Shown here in pieces: positions 46,801 to 57,737 of a stretch of DNA of 64,000 bases; position 1 is the stretch's first letter; each line of letters starts with the position of its first letter. The position numbers were made by a program, and so were the translations under genes. The notes beneath the pieces are model-generated. The model ran no database searches, was not told the origin of the DNA, and saw nothing but the letters and a program-made list of their open reading frames with translations. This stretch comes from Acanthaster planci (lineage: Eukaryota > Echinodermata > Asteroidea > Valvatida > Acanthasteridae): positions 1,791,704 to 1,855,703 of the forward strand of contig NW_019091357.1 of assembly GCF_001949145.1 (NCBI RefSeq), given 5' to 3'.

Positions 46801-49644
46801 TCCTAAATTTCGGAATTACCCAATATACGAGTACATACATGTATGTACAGACTTATGTATGTACATGTATATGTACATATTTCAGTATGAGATAGCACTG
46901 ACTGGAAGCAGTTTTGGCTCAGCCTACCGGCAGTTCCAGATTAAAGGTCACTTCAAACACCTGATTCCTAATAACCCCTGTGCACATATGGCTGGGCTTG
47001 ATCACTGATCTTTGAACTTGACGGGCTCTACTGTGACCTCACAGTTGTGACAGTATGGAGCTTGGAGTAAAGGGCAGCCCCTCCCCCAGGACAGCCCCTA
47101 GCTGTGTGTTTAGCTGTATAGCCTTGACCTATAAGATTGCACACAAAATGCTGAGTCACATTTGTGGATTGTACACACAGTTATAATAAGCTCAGTGTTG
47201 CAAGATACGTACAGGATAGCACACTTAATAAATGCATACAAGATCCACATAACCTTCAGTCTTAGATATACACGCAATTCTTTTTCCTGCTCAATTTCTC
47301 CGTATATTAGAGTCAAATTGAAATGACTCTCCAGGAGCAAATGACTACAATTAGGAACACACGTAACTGCATCCCAAAGCTTACAAGTCCCCATTTTCAT
47401 TATGCATTTACATGTATATACCTCCCCGATATTTTTTCATCTCTTGTGGACAATGTTGGCCTTGTGTTGAGGTTTCCTCCCTCTGGAATTTGATCCCCAA
47501 CTTGCCTCAGAGGTTTCAGTTTTGGGGGGTTCATTTAATTTAAAGCGAGGCTTTCTGAGTTGCACTTAATTAACGTACCACGACCTCACAACCTCACCTT
47601 GGTTCACTGCTCATCTGCACCGGAAACAGAAAAGCCCCAAGATGGCATGTACTGCATGATACAGAGTTGTTGAAGTAAAGTGACTTTAACACCAACCGGC
47701 TAATAATAGGTCACTTCCCCTCCCCTTTAAGTATTTTACTTTGATTGGGAAAATTGATAAGGTAGATGTACATCTAATTTACGCTCTGAGAATAATACAG
47801 CTTGATCAAAGTACTCTGATTATGCGGTGTTCCATGTACACGTACGTGTATTTACACACAAGTGCATGTACATGTATACTAATTGGTCGAGGGGCGCGCA
47901 CAAACACACCGTGAAGAGCAAACAATTCAAAAGTTCCCAGCTTCATCCTCCTTCTTCCACACTTTTTATTTTTCGGCAATCCTGTTGCTCCGTTGAATTG
48001 GATCCATCTTTCCCTGACTCTTTGGTGGCAAGTTCTCGTCTTCCGAACCTCAAGCAGAAAGGGCAAATTCACTGATTTATGCACAGCAGAAACGTGGCTC
48101 CGTTCAGGAAAAGTTGACATGATGCGTGCCATGCTTTCCCTACAAAGGCCCACTCAAAGTTAAGAGGCTGACATTTCTCTGGAATTTCAATTTTTTGGGT
48201 CATTAATTTCTTGTCAGAAATGACATCTCCAAAGTTTCAGATTTTCTGAAAAAATAAGGGTGGGAACTGACTTTAATTTGAAAAACGTTTAGAAAACTTT
48301 CCCATTACATTTAAACATTTCAACGTTTTGCCAACAGTTTACAGAGTTCGTCACTGCCTATCTTGGTGTTTCAAATTTAATGCATAAAAATGTATCGTTC
48401 AACAATGCACAGGGTCCAATCAATGTAAAAATGAAGATTGATCTTGGGGCACTTACATGTATAACAAACAATGTTTATAGTTTAGGAATCCATTTTTTTC
48501 TCAAAAAGTACATGGATGCGGAAAGGGAAAAGTGATCTAAGAATCAAATTACATTTTACATGCGCCACGCATGTTGGTTCACATACTGGTTCAAGAACTG
48601 GTTCACGTACAGGTTCTCACGCTGATGCCTTTACAAACATACATGTAATTGTGCACCTGAGGTACATATATGTACATGTATGTACAGCAGTACAGCTATA
48701 TCATGGATGGGCCAACATTCCTGAGTGGATTAACAGTCCAACCATTTACAGGGGCAGACACAACTCCATGGACAATAGGCTGTTATTCAAGCCAACAAAG
48801 AAATAGATAGCTATTGTCACATTGTCAGGCCAGCCCTGATAACTTGAATGGTCCCAGCCAGTTATATGCAGATGCAAAGGGCTCCCATGGACAGTTATAA
48901 TGGTAAAGGATTTTACTTCTTGGAAAGCATGGTGGACTTTCCCTGCAGCTGTAGGCTACAAACACAATGCAAACAAGGCAATTGACTGTGGAAGTATGTG
49001 TAAACATGTGCGGAGGCCAGTGTGATCAATTGATGCCAATGCACACTATGCACCTGTATGTACATGATGTATACATACAGGTGCGCTGGTGTAGCCTCAG
49101 TATTGTCAGCGCTGGCATTTGATTTGATTGTGTTCCAAAACAAAACACAAACAAAATGGCCTTGCTAGTTGAGAACTATGTCTTGACAATTAAAACAATG
49201 CACACAGAGGCAGTTTTCTCCTGGTAATCTTTACATCTTGCCTAGGGCTGTGCCGAATAACCGAATGATCGATCGATTATCGAAAACTTGAACATTATTT
49301 TTCGAATTTGAATATTTGAATAAAAAGTTCAATAAAAAAAAAGGCCAACAATACTCGACTTGAATTTTGATATTTTTAGAAGTCGAATTTTTAGAAACTG
49401 TGAAATGTTTTTACATGTAAATGGCCAGTTTGGCCAACCTGGCATTTCATTTATTAAAAAATTGACAAATCTGCAGTTTTATTTACTCAACCCACCTCAA
49501 TTTCTCACCAATAATGAGGATCTTGCCAAAGGCTTGGTTCCCCAAGGAAACAGTGGAGGATGACCTCAGAGGTTTAGGAACCGTCAGGCCGATCTGGCCA
49601 GTCGACTTACGCTCGGCATGCTGCGCGGGCTCATTCCCAGACAT
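40844..49644 (-). CDS. DEPTOR: DEPTOR, DEP-domain mTOR-interacting protein (complete, 8 exons, 430 aa)
   Basis: Exons (complement): 49496-49644, 44646-44830, 44360-44480, 44118-44184, 42954-43068, 42243-42661, 41767-41871, 40844-40975; total 1293 nt in one frame. The order is DEP1 (about residues 45-140: GEKLRLTFHN, MVKDRRYHLRMYPKCFVG, VIHHVCDDHQFKDTYLFYRF), DEP2 (about 150-230: HGAQLVNWLVKSNKCSTRQE, AIGLGKDLL, then FKDERLLYVF), a Ser/Pro-rich linker (about 230-350) and a C-terminal PDZ domain (about 350-430: SVGFGFVIRGDGPSYVQTVD, PSGPAAKAGLK, FLYFVNGEYV). Human DEPTOR has the same order and is 409 aa. It binds mTOR through the PDZ region and inhibits mTORC1 and mTORC2. The linker contains RPRSLS (246-251) and DSSMFS (253-258), a candidate phosphodegron. 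DEPTOR is divergent to DSCC1. Intron 1 is 4.7 kb. P-Rex proteins also have DEP-DEP-PDZ, but length and start exclude them. Confidence 0.95.
43694..44068. mobile_element. Foldback element with arms of about 140 bp, in and next to DEPTOR intron 4
   Basis: The left arm (about 43694-43845) contains TTTTGCGAGTTAAATTTGAA, AATAAAATCTGGTTACAT and ACTAAAGACACTGTTGCTAT. The right arm (about 43925-44068) contains the inverse of each (ATAGCAACAGTGTCTTTAGT, GATTTTATTCAGGTTT, TCGCAAAATGC). A loop of about 80 bases separates them. It has no coding capacity and is a long-arm MITE or hairpin-forming element. Confidence 0.8.
45055..45115 (-). repeat. tRNA-like SINE relic in DEPTOR intron 1
   Basis: GGGATTTGAACCTGCTACCT on the plus strand is the inverse of a pol III B-box / T-loop (GGTTCAAATCC). 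No complete cloverleaf can be drawn, so it is a relic rather than a tRNA gene. Confidence 0.35.
46566..46829. mobile_element. MITE-like element with about 60-bp terminal inverted repeats, DEPTOR intron 1
   Basis: The left end is ATATGGGTAATTCCAGAAAT, followed by TAGAGGTCC and TTTTTTGTGTCC. The right end, read inverted, is ATATTGGGTAATTCCGAAAT, followed by TTAGGAGTCC and TTTTTGTGTCC. The 265-bp unit has no coding frame. The outer AT/ATAT could be part of a target-site duplication. Confidence 0.75.
46831..46880. repeat. TACATGTA-rich simple sequence
   Basis: This is an alternating palindromic tract of the words TACATACATGTATGTAC and TATGTACATGTATATGTAC. Similar tracts occur near 31735, 47835, 48660 and 49060. 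The tract type is common in several invertebrate deuterostome genomes. Confidence 0.7.
49235..49395. mobile_element. Possible hAT-like element end in DEPTOR intron 1
   Basis: TAGGGCTGTGCCGAATAACC followed by repeats of TCGAA / GAATATTTG resembles the terminal region of hAT-type elements (GGGCTGTGCCGAAT). The opposite terminus was not located and no transposase was recognised. Confidence 0.3.
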
Positions 49645-51256
49645 CGCGGCGGCACACTGAACACCACAGTCTGCGTGTTTCCCCCTGCCGCTTCACATCC
49701 AACTTCCAGGTTGTGCACCTGACGAACTACAGATCCAGCTGTAGAAAGAGCACAGCACACATCTCCCACTTCCAGTATTCAAAACTGTGTCCTGGACATG
49801 AGATGCCCTCCTTTGCCGATTCCAGATCTTGAAATCTCTCGAAGATCTTCTCAAAGTTCGGGAGCTCCCAACATCAGAATGTTCCTGCTGGCAATGTCAC
49901 ATTTTACAAGCTTCTTCCCATTTCTTACAATATGGAGTACCCCACACAGTGCTTTTAACACCGTCAGAGTCGGCCAGTTTCACATTTTTTTTTCACGACC
50001 ACCACTGGTGACTGACGACCCACTCTGGCAGTTCTTGGAGCTATGCAGTTGTTTCCTACGGCAAACAATGCTGACTAGAGAGGGAAACAAGGTTTCAATT
50101 CCATTTCTCATCTACATGTATACAAGCATGCAAGAAACACAGCAGTTGAACATAACAACTACAGTCCAGGTCTATTCAGTAGATAACAGCAGGGTCCAAC
50201 GACCACATGGCTGATATCAACAAGATCGGTATAATCATTTGGAATAATATACATCTGGCTAATCATCACCTTTATCATCTACGAGAATCCAATATTTAAT
50301 TACTTACAAATAATGCAGAGTTACTACGCTTACAGCCTAAAATGCAAACAATTCCTCTGTTACAGTTCTACTCCAAATCCCAGACAAAAATAACAAAGCA
50401 GAAAATAACCCTGTTTTGGCACGTTTGATAAATGGAGGTACATACATGAACATCCAGAAATCCATATCATAAACACTAAAACAGTGCCCCTTGTGTCAAA
50501 TGATGTCAGAACTCCCCCCCCCCACCGTTCAAATTTCGATGACCGCGCAATATTGAATGAGGACTATCCCATTATTTTGGCTACCCCATCATGTCCATGC
50601 CATAACTCGCCCAATCCCCCTCCCAACACAAATTTACGCCACTGCCACTGGACAGTGACATACCGCAAGTGTACACTGCCGAGGTCTAGTCACACAAGCC
50701 ACGTTAATTGTTATAATTTGTAATGACGCCTAGCCTGCAGAAGGGGATTATTTATAATTATTGTCATGACTGTCGACTGCCGATAACATCACTGAACATG
50801 GATAAGGCTGAAAATGAAATGTCATGCACGGTTTGTTGGCCTACCGTATTCGGCTGCGCAGTCCGATGTCAGCTTCCAACTGCGGACAGGTTTCACAAAT
50901 CAAACTGTCCAGCCACAATCTGGCATGACCAGCCGGGGCTAAACCGTTAACAGCTGTGAAAGCTATAAATGCGATCAATGCGTTTATATCTCGAGCGCAG
51001 TGAATTGAAGTAGGCGAGATGTAATGCTAACTGCTTTGAGTATGATATCGCACCACACACCGTTATATCTCTGGGCCGGTTTACTGATTTGTTCCCAGAC
51101 GTTTATATGAGGATATTCACCTAAAGTGTACAGGGTAACCGACTAGCTAAACCACGTACACACGAACACTCGATGCATGATATGCAGTCGACTAGTATAG
51201 TATACTGTACTCACGAGCACGTGGTATACCGCCCTCTATCAGAGCAATAATAAATC
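49645..51256. promoter_or_regulatory. Divergent intergenic region between DEPTOR and DSCC1 start codons
   Basis: About 1.6 kb separates the DEPTOR ATG (49644, leftward) from the DSCC1 ATG (51257, rightward). It must hold both 5' UTRs and promoters, and possibly non-coding first exons of DEPTOR. No TATA box is evident near either start. CpG words are more frequent close to DSCC1 (50940-51240). No third gene was recognised, so a shared or bidirectional promoter is plausible. Confidence 0.6.
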
Positions 51257-54200
51257 ATGGCGGGAAACAGGTGAGCTGAATTTGTCTATCCTGTTGTCAG
51301 GTCGTAGGATTTTCGAAAAATAACGCTGTATTTTGATCCATCTTTGGTACTTTACCGGAACATATAGACTTTATGTAACGTCATCCCTAGTAGAAAGGCA
51401 AATAAATTTGCTATCTGGGGCCTCATGATTTACAAAAAATTTCAACACTAGTACTAAAAAAAGTAGGCCTAATATTGTAATAGTATTACGGGCCTAGGCT
51501 ACATGTACCTACATATTTAGAAATAGGCCTAAGGCTAAGCCATGATGTAGGCCTAGGCCTACTAGTAGAATTTCTAATTTCTATTTCTAGAATGTCTCGG
51601 CCTACTTCCTGAACGGTAAGGTACTACTCTGTAGACCTTACTGCATCCATCCTTTTGATGGTTCGGTATGCAAGGCCTATGGCCAGTGACGTAGTCGAGT
51701 ACTTTTTGAGAACCAAGTTGAAGTTCTTTACCAAATGTTTAACTAGTTAGGAGGGAACAAAGCTGAAGTACATTGGCATTTGATGGTACATGCATAAAGG
51801 TAAGATGACAAAGCAACATAATGACTTCAGACCATCACTGTTGATTAAAATTAACTTTTTAGGAAAAAAGTACTCGGAAAGTACTCGGCCGAGTACTTTC
51901 TGAGTACCTTTCTCTTTAAAACTTCAATTGTACACAACTGGGAGTGTCTGAAGTCTACCATTTATTTTGTAATCTTACCTTTGCACATTTACCATCAAAT
52001 GCCTGTGCCCTCTGGCTTTATTCCCTCTTACCCAGTTAAGTATTTTGCGGAGAACTTTGGTACTCGGAAAGAACCCGTAGGCGTTACTGAGTACCATCAG
52101 CTTCAACTTGGGGTTAGACCTAAATTGTGAATTCCACTTCCCAAATGTCTGGGTATCTTGGGTATTCTCCCGATCAGATATCCGGGAACTTCTGTACATT
52201 ATTGAATAGGCCTAGTGTGAAGGGTAAAGTTGCCCCTTTGCCCCGTGTTAAATGCTCGTATTGATGTCATGCTGACCGTGGATATCACATGTTTTGTGAT
52301 TGTGTAGGACCTGTGGCATTTATTTGATGACATAGGCCGTACATGGACTACACTCAAGTTTGACTCTTTGTGCACAAACCCAGTGTCAAACCCAGTTGTC
52401 GAAGGAGACATGCCTGAAAGATGCTAGAGAGCCTATTTTCAAAGTGAATCCTTCAATATTTTCCATGCTAAACATGAATTTTAGGACATGTTATCGTTTC
52501 CTTAAAAGTTGCGATGTCCCTGCAAGAGGAACCCTTTCCTTCAGTTTAGCAGAATACTGTGTCAAATATCCACTTCAGATTACACGTTTGTTCAGGGTCA
52601 TGTACGACAAACAATCAGATGATATTTTATTTTGTCTTTTTATTTTGGTCACAATGCAGAACTCTGTCTCAGGTCCAGACCATAGCGGAGCTAGCCAAAC
52701 TTGATCAATCTGACCTAGAGCCGAGGTGCCAGTGTCTCTATTTTGGAGCAGAGCTCAACGCTGCAGACATGGTCCTTATGGAGGTGGAGGACTCCGTATT
52801 GGCATTTTTAGAGAGGGGAAACAGGTAGAAAAGAGAGTTACACGTACAGGAGGCCCTGTGAGAAAAATATTTTCTCTGCAACTGAGCCTGCCCCATTTCT
52901 TGAAGTTCGTTCCTTGGCTCAGAATCAGGATTTTCAATATCATGAACCCATTTCCTTTGCCTTCAGCGTAGTCATCCGGGGCGAGAAGACCGACAGTGCC
53001 GTGCTCTGTCTGGACGCCAAAACCTACGACGTCAAGGACACTGATACGTCAAACACGTTGCTGATTCTGCCAGCCTGCTCCACAACGAACGAATGCAAGG
53101 ACAGCGAGAGACAAATTGTGAATAGACAGGTGAGGGCCCCAAGGTTGTCTTCTCTATTTTTCCTGACAGTTTGGTTTGTAGGGCTAGGTCATGTTTTGCT
53201 TGCTCTAATTAAAGGGATTTTTAAATCCAAGCAACAGGTGCCCCAAATGGATCCAGATGAATTGTTCGTTTCACCTGGCAGATTTTTGAGGGGTAGGCCT
53301 TTCAATCCTCCCATCCAGGTCTGCCAAAAATCATGCATGCAACTTTTCTTCAGATTGGCTGATTCTCTCGTTTTTCACTTCACACTAATGCCATTGAAGT
53401 TGGAGAATGCCATAAAAAGTCTAGTAAAGATTGGAATTTGCTCGTTTTTGTCAAAGTCCAAGTTGCGTGCCTGCAAAATAGGAAAACAGAAAGGAAAAAC
53501 ACTTCAACAGATGCCTGATTAAACCCATTGAATGACGGCTCACCACCCCCCCATGCCAAAGTTAGATCCGCCCCTGGTTTGAGCATAACTGTTTGCGGGC
53601 CTGCCCTTTGGTAGTTGCTTGATGTCCCGATGAACCAAACAATGTTTCGGCCTGAGGAAATTCAGGTAGACTTCCCAGCAGGTGGTTGCATTTTAGGCTG
53701 GTTAGATTCAGCTCATTGCGGAGAGTTGTAAGACCCAAGTCTAGGGGATGTGACTGTAGCCTCAGCCACATCTTAAGTCGTGACCTCTGGTTAGATGCCA
53801 TCAATGCTTGTCAATCTTGCACATCGTTCCCACCATGCAACCCACAAGGTGATCGGTCTGGCCAAGTCTTACTATGAAGTGAAGCCAATGCGGCCCAGGC
53901 TCCGCAAGCTGCGCTCCCTGCTAGAGGAGTGTCCGTACGGTGGGGATGTCTACGAGGAAGAGGCTAGTGGCAAGAGGTACTCCTTGGAGGACATCCTTGA
54001 TGTCATACAGGCTAGCGAGGTGGAGATCAAGGAGGAGCTGAAGACGCAACGAGCGTGTCACATCAATGGTATGCTCTTAGCTGCCGCACATGGGGGTCGT
54101 TTATCACAGCACAAAGCCAGACCCTGTGGAGCTTTTAAGCACAGCACTGTAAGAAAAAATTGCTGAGCGACGTGTCGGTTGCCCCCAGCAAATGCCCTCC

Positions 54201-57200
54201 CCCAGTGCCCACCCCCCCTCATTTCAAATCCATGAACAACGTCTGCTGCAACTGTCATTTGGTGCCCCTTGAAAACAATGCGTACACCCCCGGGTGCCCC
54301 CTGGACATGATAGCCCTAGTTACAGCACTGGGTATTATGCCTATACTCATACACATGCCAATGTCTCTGCTCACGTTAAAGCAGATTATCCCCGTTGTAT
54401 AGAAACGCAAGAATGCAATTGTGGAAAAGCGATAAAATAATCAACTTGAAGTTGAAACAGCAATAATGTAAAAAGTAGCATCCGTAATTGTTTTACAAGT
54501 TGTTACACTTGGAGTGCAGTTATTTTCAAGAAGTAAAGGGACACTCACGTACACTTTGTCCCATTTCCCAGGCTTTTGGAGGATGCTGCATTTCGACTAC
54601 GAGTGCCAGCTTCTTAGTCACATTCTCTCTCTCGTTGAGGAGAATTCCTGGGATTTTCACAGGATCCCACTGAAGGAAACACTGGATACCCTGGAGAACT
54701 TAGAACCAAGGTTTGCAATCCCTATTTCAGTTTTTAGACCAGCGTAACCCTTTCCTTTAATACTATACAAGTGCATTTCTACATAGGTACCTCCCTCTTT
54801 TTACTATAACTTATTATTATTCAACATTGCTGATAAAGAAGACAAGGATTCCTTAAAAGTGCCCAGGCACTTTAATAGTTCGCAAGCCTGCAGACAACTT
54901 ATAGAGAGGAGACAATGAGAAGCAGTTATAGTTTTAGAGGTGGGAGAAACCCCCAAATATTCTGGGTGAAACCCACATCATCAGATGAGGGCTTAAAACC
55001 CAATCCATAGTGGATCAGGCCGGGAATTGAACCCCAGACCACAGAGGTGAAAGGCAAGGAAAGAACCACTTGCCAAGCTGACTTCCCTGCTACTACTCTG
55101 CTACAAAACATCTCAACAGAGGAGATTGTTTGCAGTATCCAGAAGAAGGAGATCAAATTAAAACAAGGGGTCAAGAAAGCGGCATCTCTCAGAGCTAGTG
55201 CAGCCCATCAGGCCTGCTTTTATCTCCACTTTCAGTACCCTGAAATGGCTGAGAGTATTCCTATTCCTCGTAGATGTGGTGTTTGCCCATCACGGGTTAC
55301 CTATACCATTTATTGCCAGTATCCATTCTCCTGGATGGGTGTAAACTGGCTTGCCCAAGGACATAACATCTTTGCCAGCACCTGGATTGGAACCTCTGTT
55401 CCTCTGATTGCAAGTCATGAATCCTAACCACACCCCCCCTCAAGTAAATGTTCGTGGGCTGGTCACATCAGTCCGGCGCGCAGTAGGTGCGACAGCATTG
55501 TAGGCCCCGAGAATCGCTCTAATAATCCATCTTGACATTGTCCACATAGAGCCATTTTGGAGCACACTCTGGAATGCTTCGGAGAGAGACTTCCACGACA
55601 GGACTCTAAAGGTAGGCTCACTCAGTGAAAAATGGAGCGCCCCCCCCCACATATCCCCCCCCTCCATTGAGTCAAAAATAATCCTGTCCACATTTGTGCT
55701 TTGACAGGTGATCATGTGTTTTATTGCCTAAATGAAGACAAGGTCTGCCAAATGTTTGCTGAAATGCTTCTCAGGCCAGCTGAAAAAGTACGTAACCAGT
55801 TCCATCCCTCCCATTTTTTCCCCTCCCCCCCCCCCCCCCCCCCCCCAATCTGTTCCAGCATCCCATCCTCCTCCGAGTGTCAGTGACAGAAATTCTTGCT
55901 AGGTAATTTTCAGATGAGTCCAGTGTTAGCCACTAGCGGGTCTTCTTGTCCGATAGCCTTCTTCTCGGCCATTCTGGACACCCAGTCTTGTTGAGAATGT
56001 GCCTGAAAAAGCGTACCTCGACAACTTCAATGCTGTGCCTGCCATGTCAGGCGAAATTTGGACTTTTTCTTGTAGTCTTAATGCTCACGGAAGCCTTAGC
56101 GATACTGGCACTTTGTTATTGATAGCCAGAGAGTTGTCTCGTTTGTGAGTTTTAACTTACTGTATCTCACTGGATTTTTCCAGTTCAATTTAGCCGAGTT
56201 CTTGTTGTCATGGCAACAGAGCGTGCCAGACGGAATGGCAACAGGGATGCACCAACTCCAGGTAAGCAGAGGGAGCTACCATGGAAGCATCTGATCATTG
56301 CATAGTGCCAGTTCTAAAAAAAACAAGTAGTGTACCCTGTATGTCGTCACCATCAGAGAGAAAAGTGCCCCAAATCGTGATTTTGTCCAATTTCTGGTTT
56401 TCTTAGCAAAATCAGCGAGGCTAACTGCTGCCTAAAAGGAGGTGTAATCATTTTTTTTTTTTACCAAATCTACTCGAATCGGCCAAATCATGATGATCTC
56501 GATGGGCAAAATGCAACTTAACCACATTTACTGTTTTCACAAAGCAAGAAAGTAGTCCTCCATAGCGTTACCATTAAAGGGTAAAACCGTGGGCAAAATG
56601 TGTTATCATTTTTGGTAAAGGCAAAAGTGACTTAAGAAATGTATACAAATGTAACAAACTGCACCTGGCACTCGCCAATATAGACTGTTTTCAATACAAA
56701 CGAGACAAAATGCAAATGAAATCCAACATTTTCAGGAACAAACAAATGTGTTTGTTTACAAAATAAACAATTTAAATTGATTCCCGTCAATATTCTGTGG
56801 TTTTTGTGCATTTAAGATCTTATCTTTCACGTGGTAGTTTTTTTTTTAGTCGATGGAAAGTCAAGTCTTGGGGAAACCTGGATTGTACTCTTTGGATGGA
56901 CTGAGTCTCTTCTTCAACGTCTGTGTCCTTAAAGTCGATTGTAAATGGCTTGTGATGAGAAACCTTGAATAGACATGTAATGGTTGTCAACACCCTCTCT
57001 CCCAGGGCATTGCAATTATTGACAGGAACAGTAAACCCGAGGTCATCTTCCATTTCCCGTTCTCTTTGATGCCTGAGAATGAGGTTGACAGGTACATCTG
57101 AACCTTTTGACCCTTCAAGCAATTATACGTCAGTATTTTAAGTGTTTTCTTTCCACTGGTACTGATTAATCAACTCACAGATAATAAGTCCAAAAAGCTG

Positions 57201-57737
57201 TAACATACCTCCCAAAAAACTCAAATTTGCATATGATTTGATTTCTGTATGTGATTCCAATTATATGTCCTATTGCTTTTGTTGTGTATAATGTTACCTG
57301 TTTGATTACTAAAATGTGGTTCTGGTTTCTGGAGGTTATTAAAACGTGAAAATTGAACACTCTGCTAAACTTTCCATTCATCAAAATTGGCTATTGGGAT
57401 ATTTTCTAAATTTTCTTAGCAATTTTAATACTTGTGTGTGTTTGTTTTCCAGATTTAATTTCTTGTTCAAAACGAGAGACAGGTGGACTCAAGAAGAGAT
57501 TTTACCCTACATCCAGTAAGCAAACTGAGAAATTTGAAAATGCTGCCGATAAGGGAAGTAGGTGTGCGTTTCTTACATGTAGTTGATCGTCTTGTGTGCG
57601 TGTTGTGTTTTTTTGGATATGACAGGGATCTGGTAACGGAGAAGTTATCAGCAGCCGCATTGTTGCAGAAGCATGCAAGAGCCTCAGTGGGAGCCAACGG
57701 TGTCCGAGTGTATAACTCCAAAAGACCCATCAAGTAG
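51257..57737 (+). CDS. DSCC1: DSCC1 (DCC1), sister chromatid cohesion subunit of the CTF18-RFC clamp loader (complete, 11 exons, 393 aa)
   Basis: Exons: 51257-51270, 52660-52824, 52967-53129, 53849-54068, 54572-54710, 55550-55611, 55708-55787, 56184-56261, 57006-57091, 57453-57515, 57626-57737; total 1182 nt, 393 aa, the same length as human DSCC1. The first exon holds only MAGN and part of Arg5. Family landmarks in order are VVIRGEKTDSAVLCLDAKTY, DTSNTLLILPACS, RPRLRKLRSLLEE, DILDVIQASEVEI, GFWRMLHFDYE, FNLAEFLLSWQQSVPDGM, GIAIIDRNSKPEVIF, RFNFLFKTRDRWTQEEI and a C-terminal GANGVRVYNSKRPIK. DCC1 joins CHTF8 and CHTF18 to make the alternative clamp loader that handles PCNA and promotes cohesion at replication forks. 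Its C-terminal winged helices bind DNA and polymerase epsilon. It is head-to-head with DEPTOR, as in vertebrates. The exon 4 acceptor (CCCACAAG) has a weak pyrimidine tract. Confidence 0.96.
51700..52112. mobile_element. Foldback element in DSCC1 intron 1 with GTACTCGG palindromic centre
   Basis: The left arm (about 51714-51835) includes AACCAAGTTGAAG, GGCATTTGATGGTACATG, AAAGGTAAGATGACAAA and GACTTCAGACC. The right arm (about 51945-52110) contains their inverses (CTGAAGTCTACC, TTTGTAATCTTACCTTT, ACCATCAAATGCC, CTTCAACTTG). The centre near 51868-51905 repeats GTACTCGG and CCGAGTAC. It has no coding capacity. Confidence 0.8.
54938..55090 (-). repeat. tRNA-derived SINE-like repeat, DSCC1 intron 5
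   Basis: The plus strand carries GGTGAAACCCACATCATCAG, CTTAAAACCCAATCC and GGGAATTGAACCCCAGACC, the last being an inverted pol III B-box region. It is followed by AGAGGTGAAAGGCAAGGAAA and ACTTGCCAAGCTGAC, resembling the 5' half of a tRNA read backwards. Boundaries are approximate. Confidence 0.5.
55290..55430 (-). repeat. tRNA-derived SINE-like repeat, second copy type, DSCC1 intron 5
   Basis: CTTGCCCAAGGACATAACAT, ACCTGGATTGGAACCTCTG, TTGCAAGTCATGAATCCTAA and CCACAC have the order expected for an inverted tRNA-like head with a B-box near TGGATTGGAACC. The GCCCAAGGACA...ACC(G/T)GGATT(C/G)GAACC type is a common animal SINE head. Confidence 0.5.
55825..55846. repeat. Poly(C) tract of 22 bases, DSCC1 intron 7
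   Basis: An uninterrupted run of C at 55825-55846, about 40 bases after the exon 7 donor. The length may be unreliable because homopolymers are error-prone in sequencing and assembly. Confidence 0.85.

Noticed and set aside
40844-49644. DEP-DEP-PDZ gene as a P-Rex family exchange factor
   Set aside because: The protein begins just before the first DEP domain and ends after one PDZ domain. There is no DH-PH module upstream, and length and motifs match DEPTOR.
56820-57122. Minus-strand open frame of 100 codons overlapping DSCC1 exon 9
   Set aside because: It is the antisense shadow of a true exon; the plus-strand reading gives the conserved DSCC1 peptide with correct splice borders.
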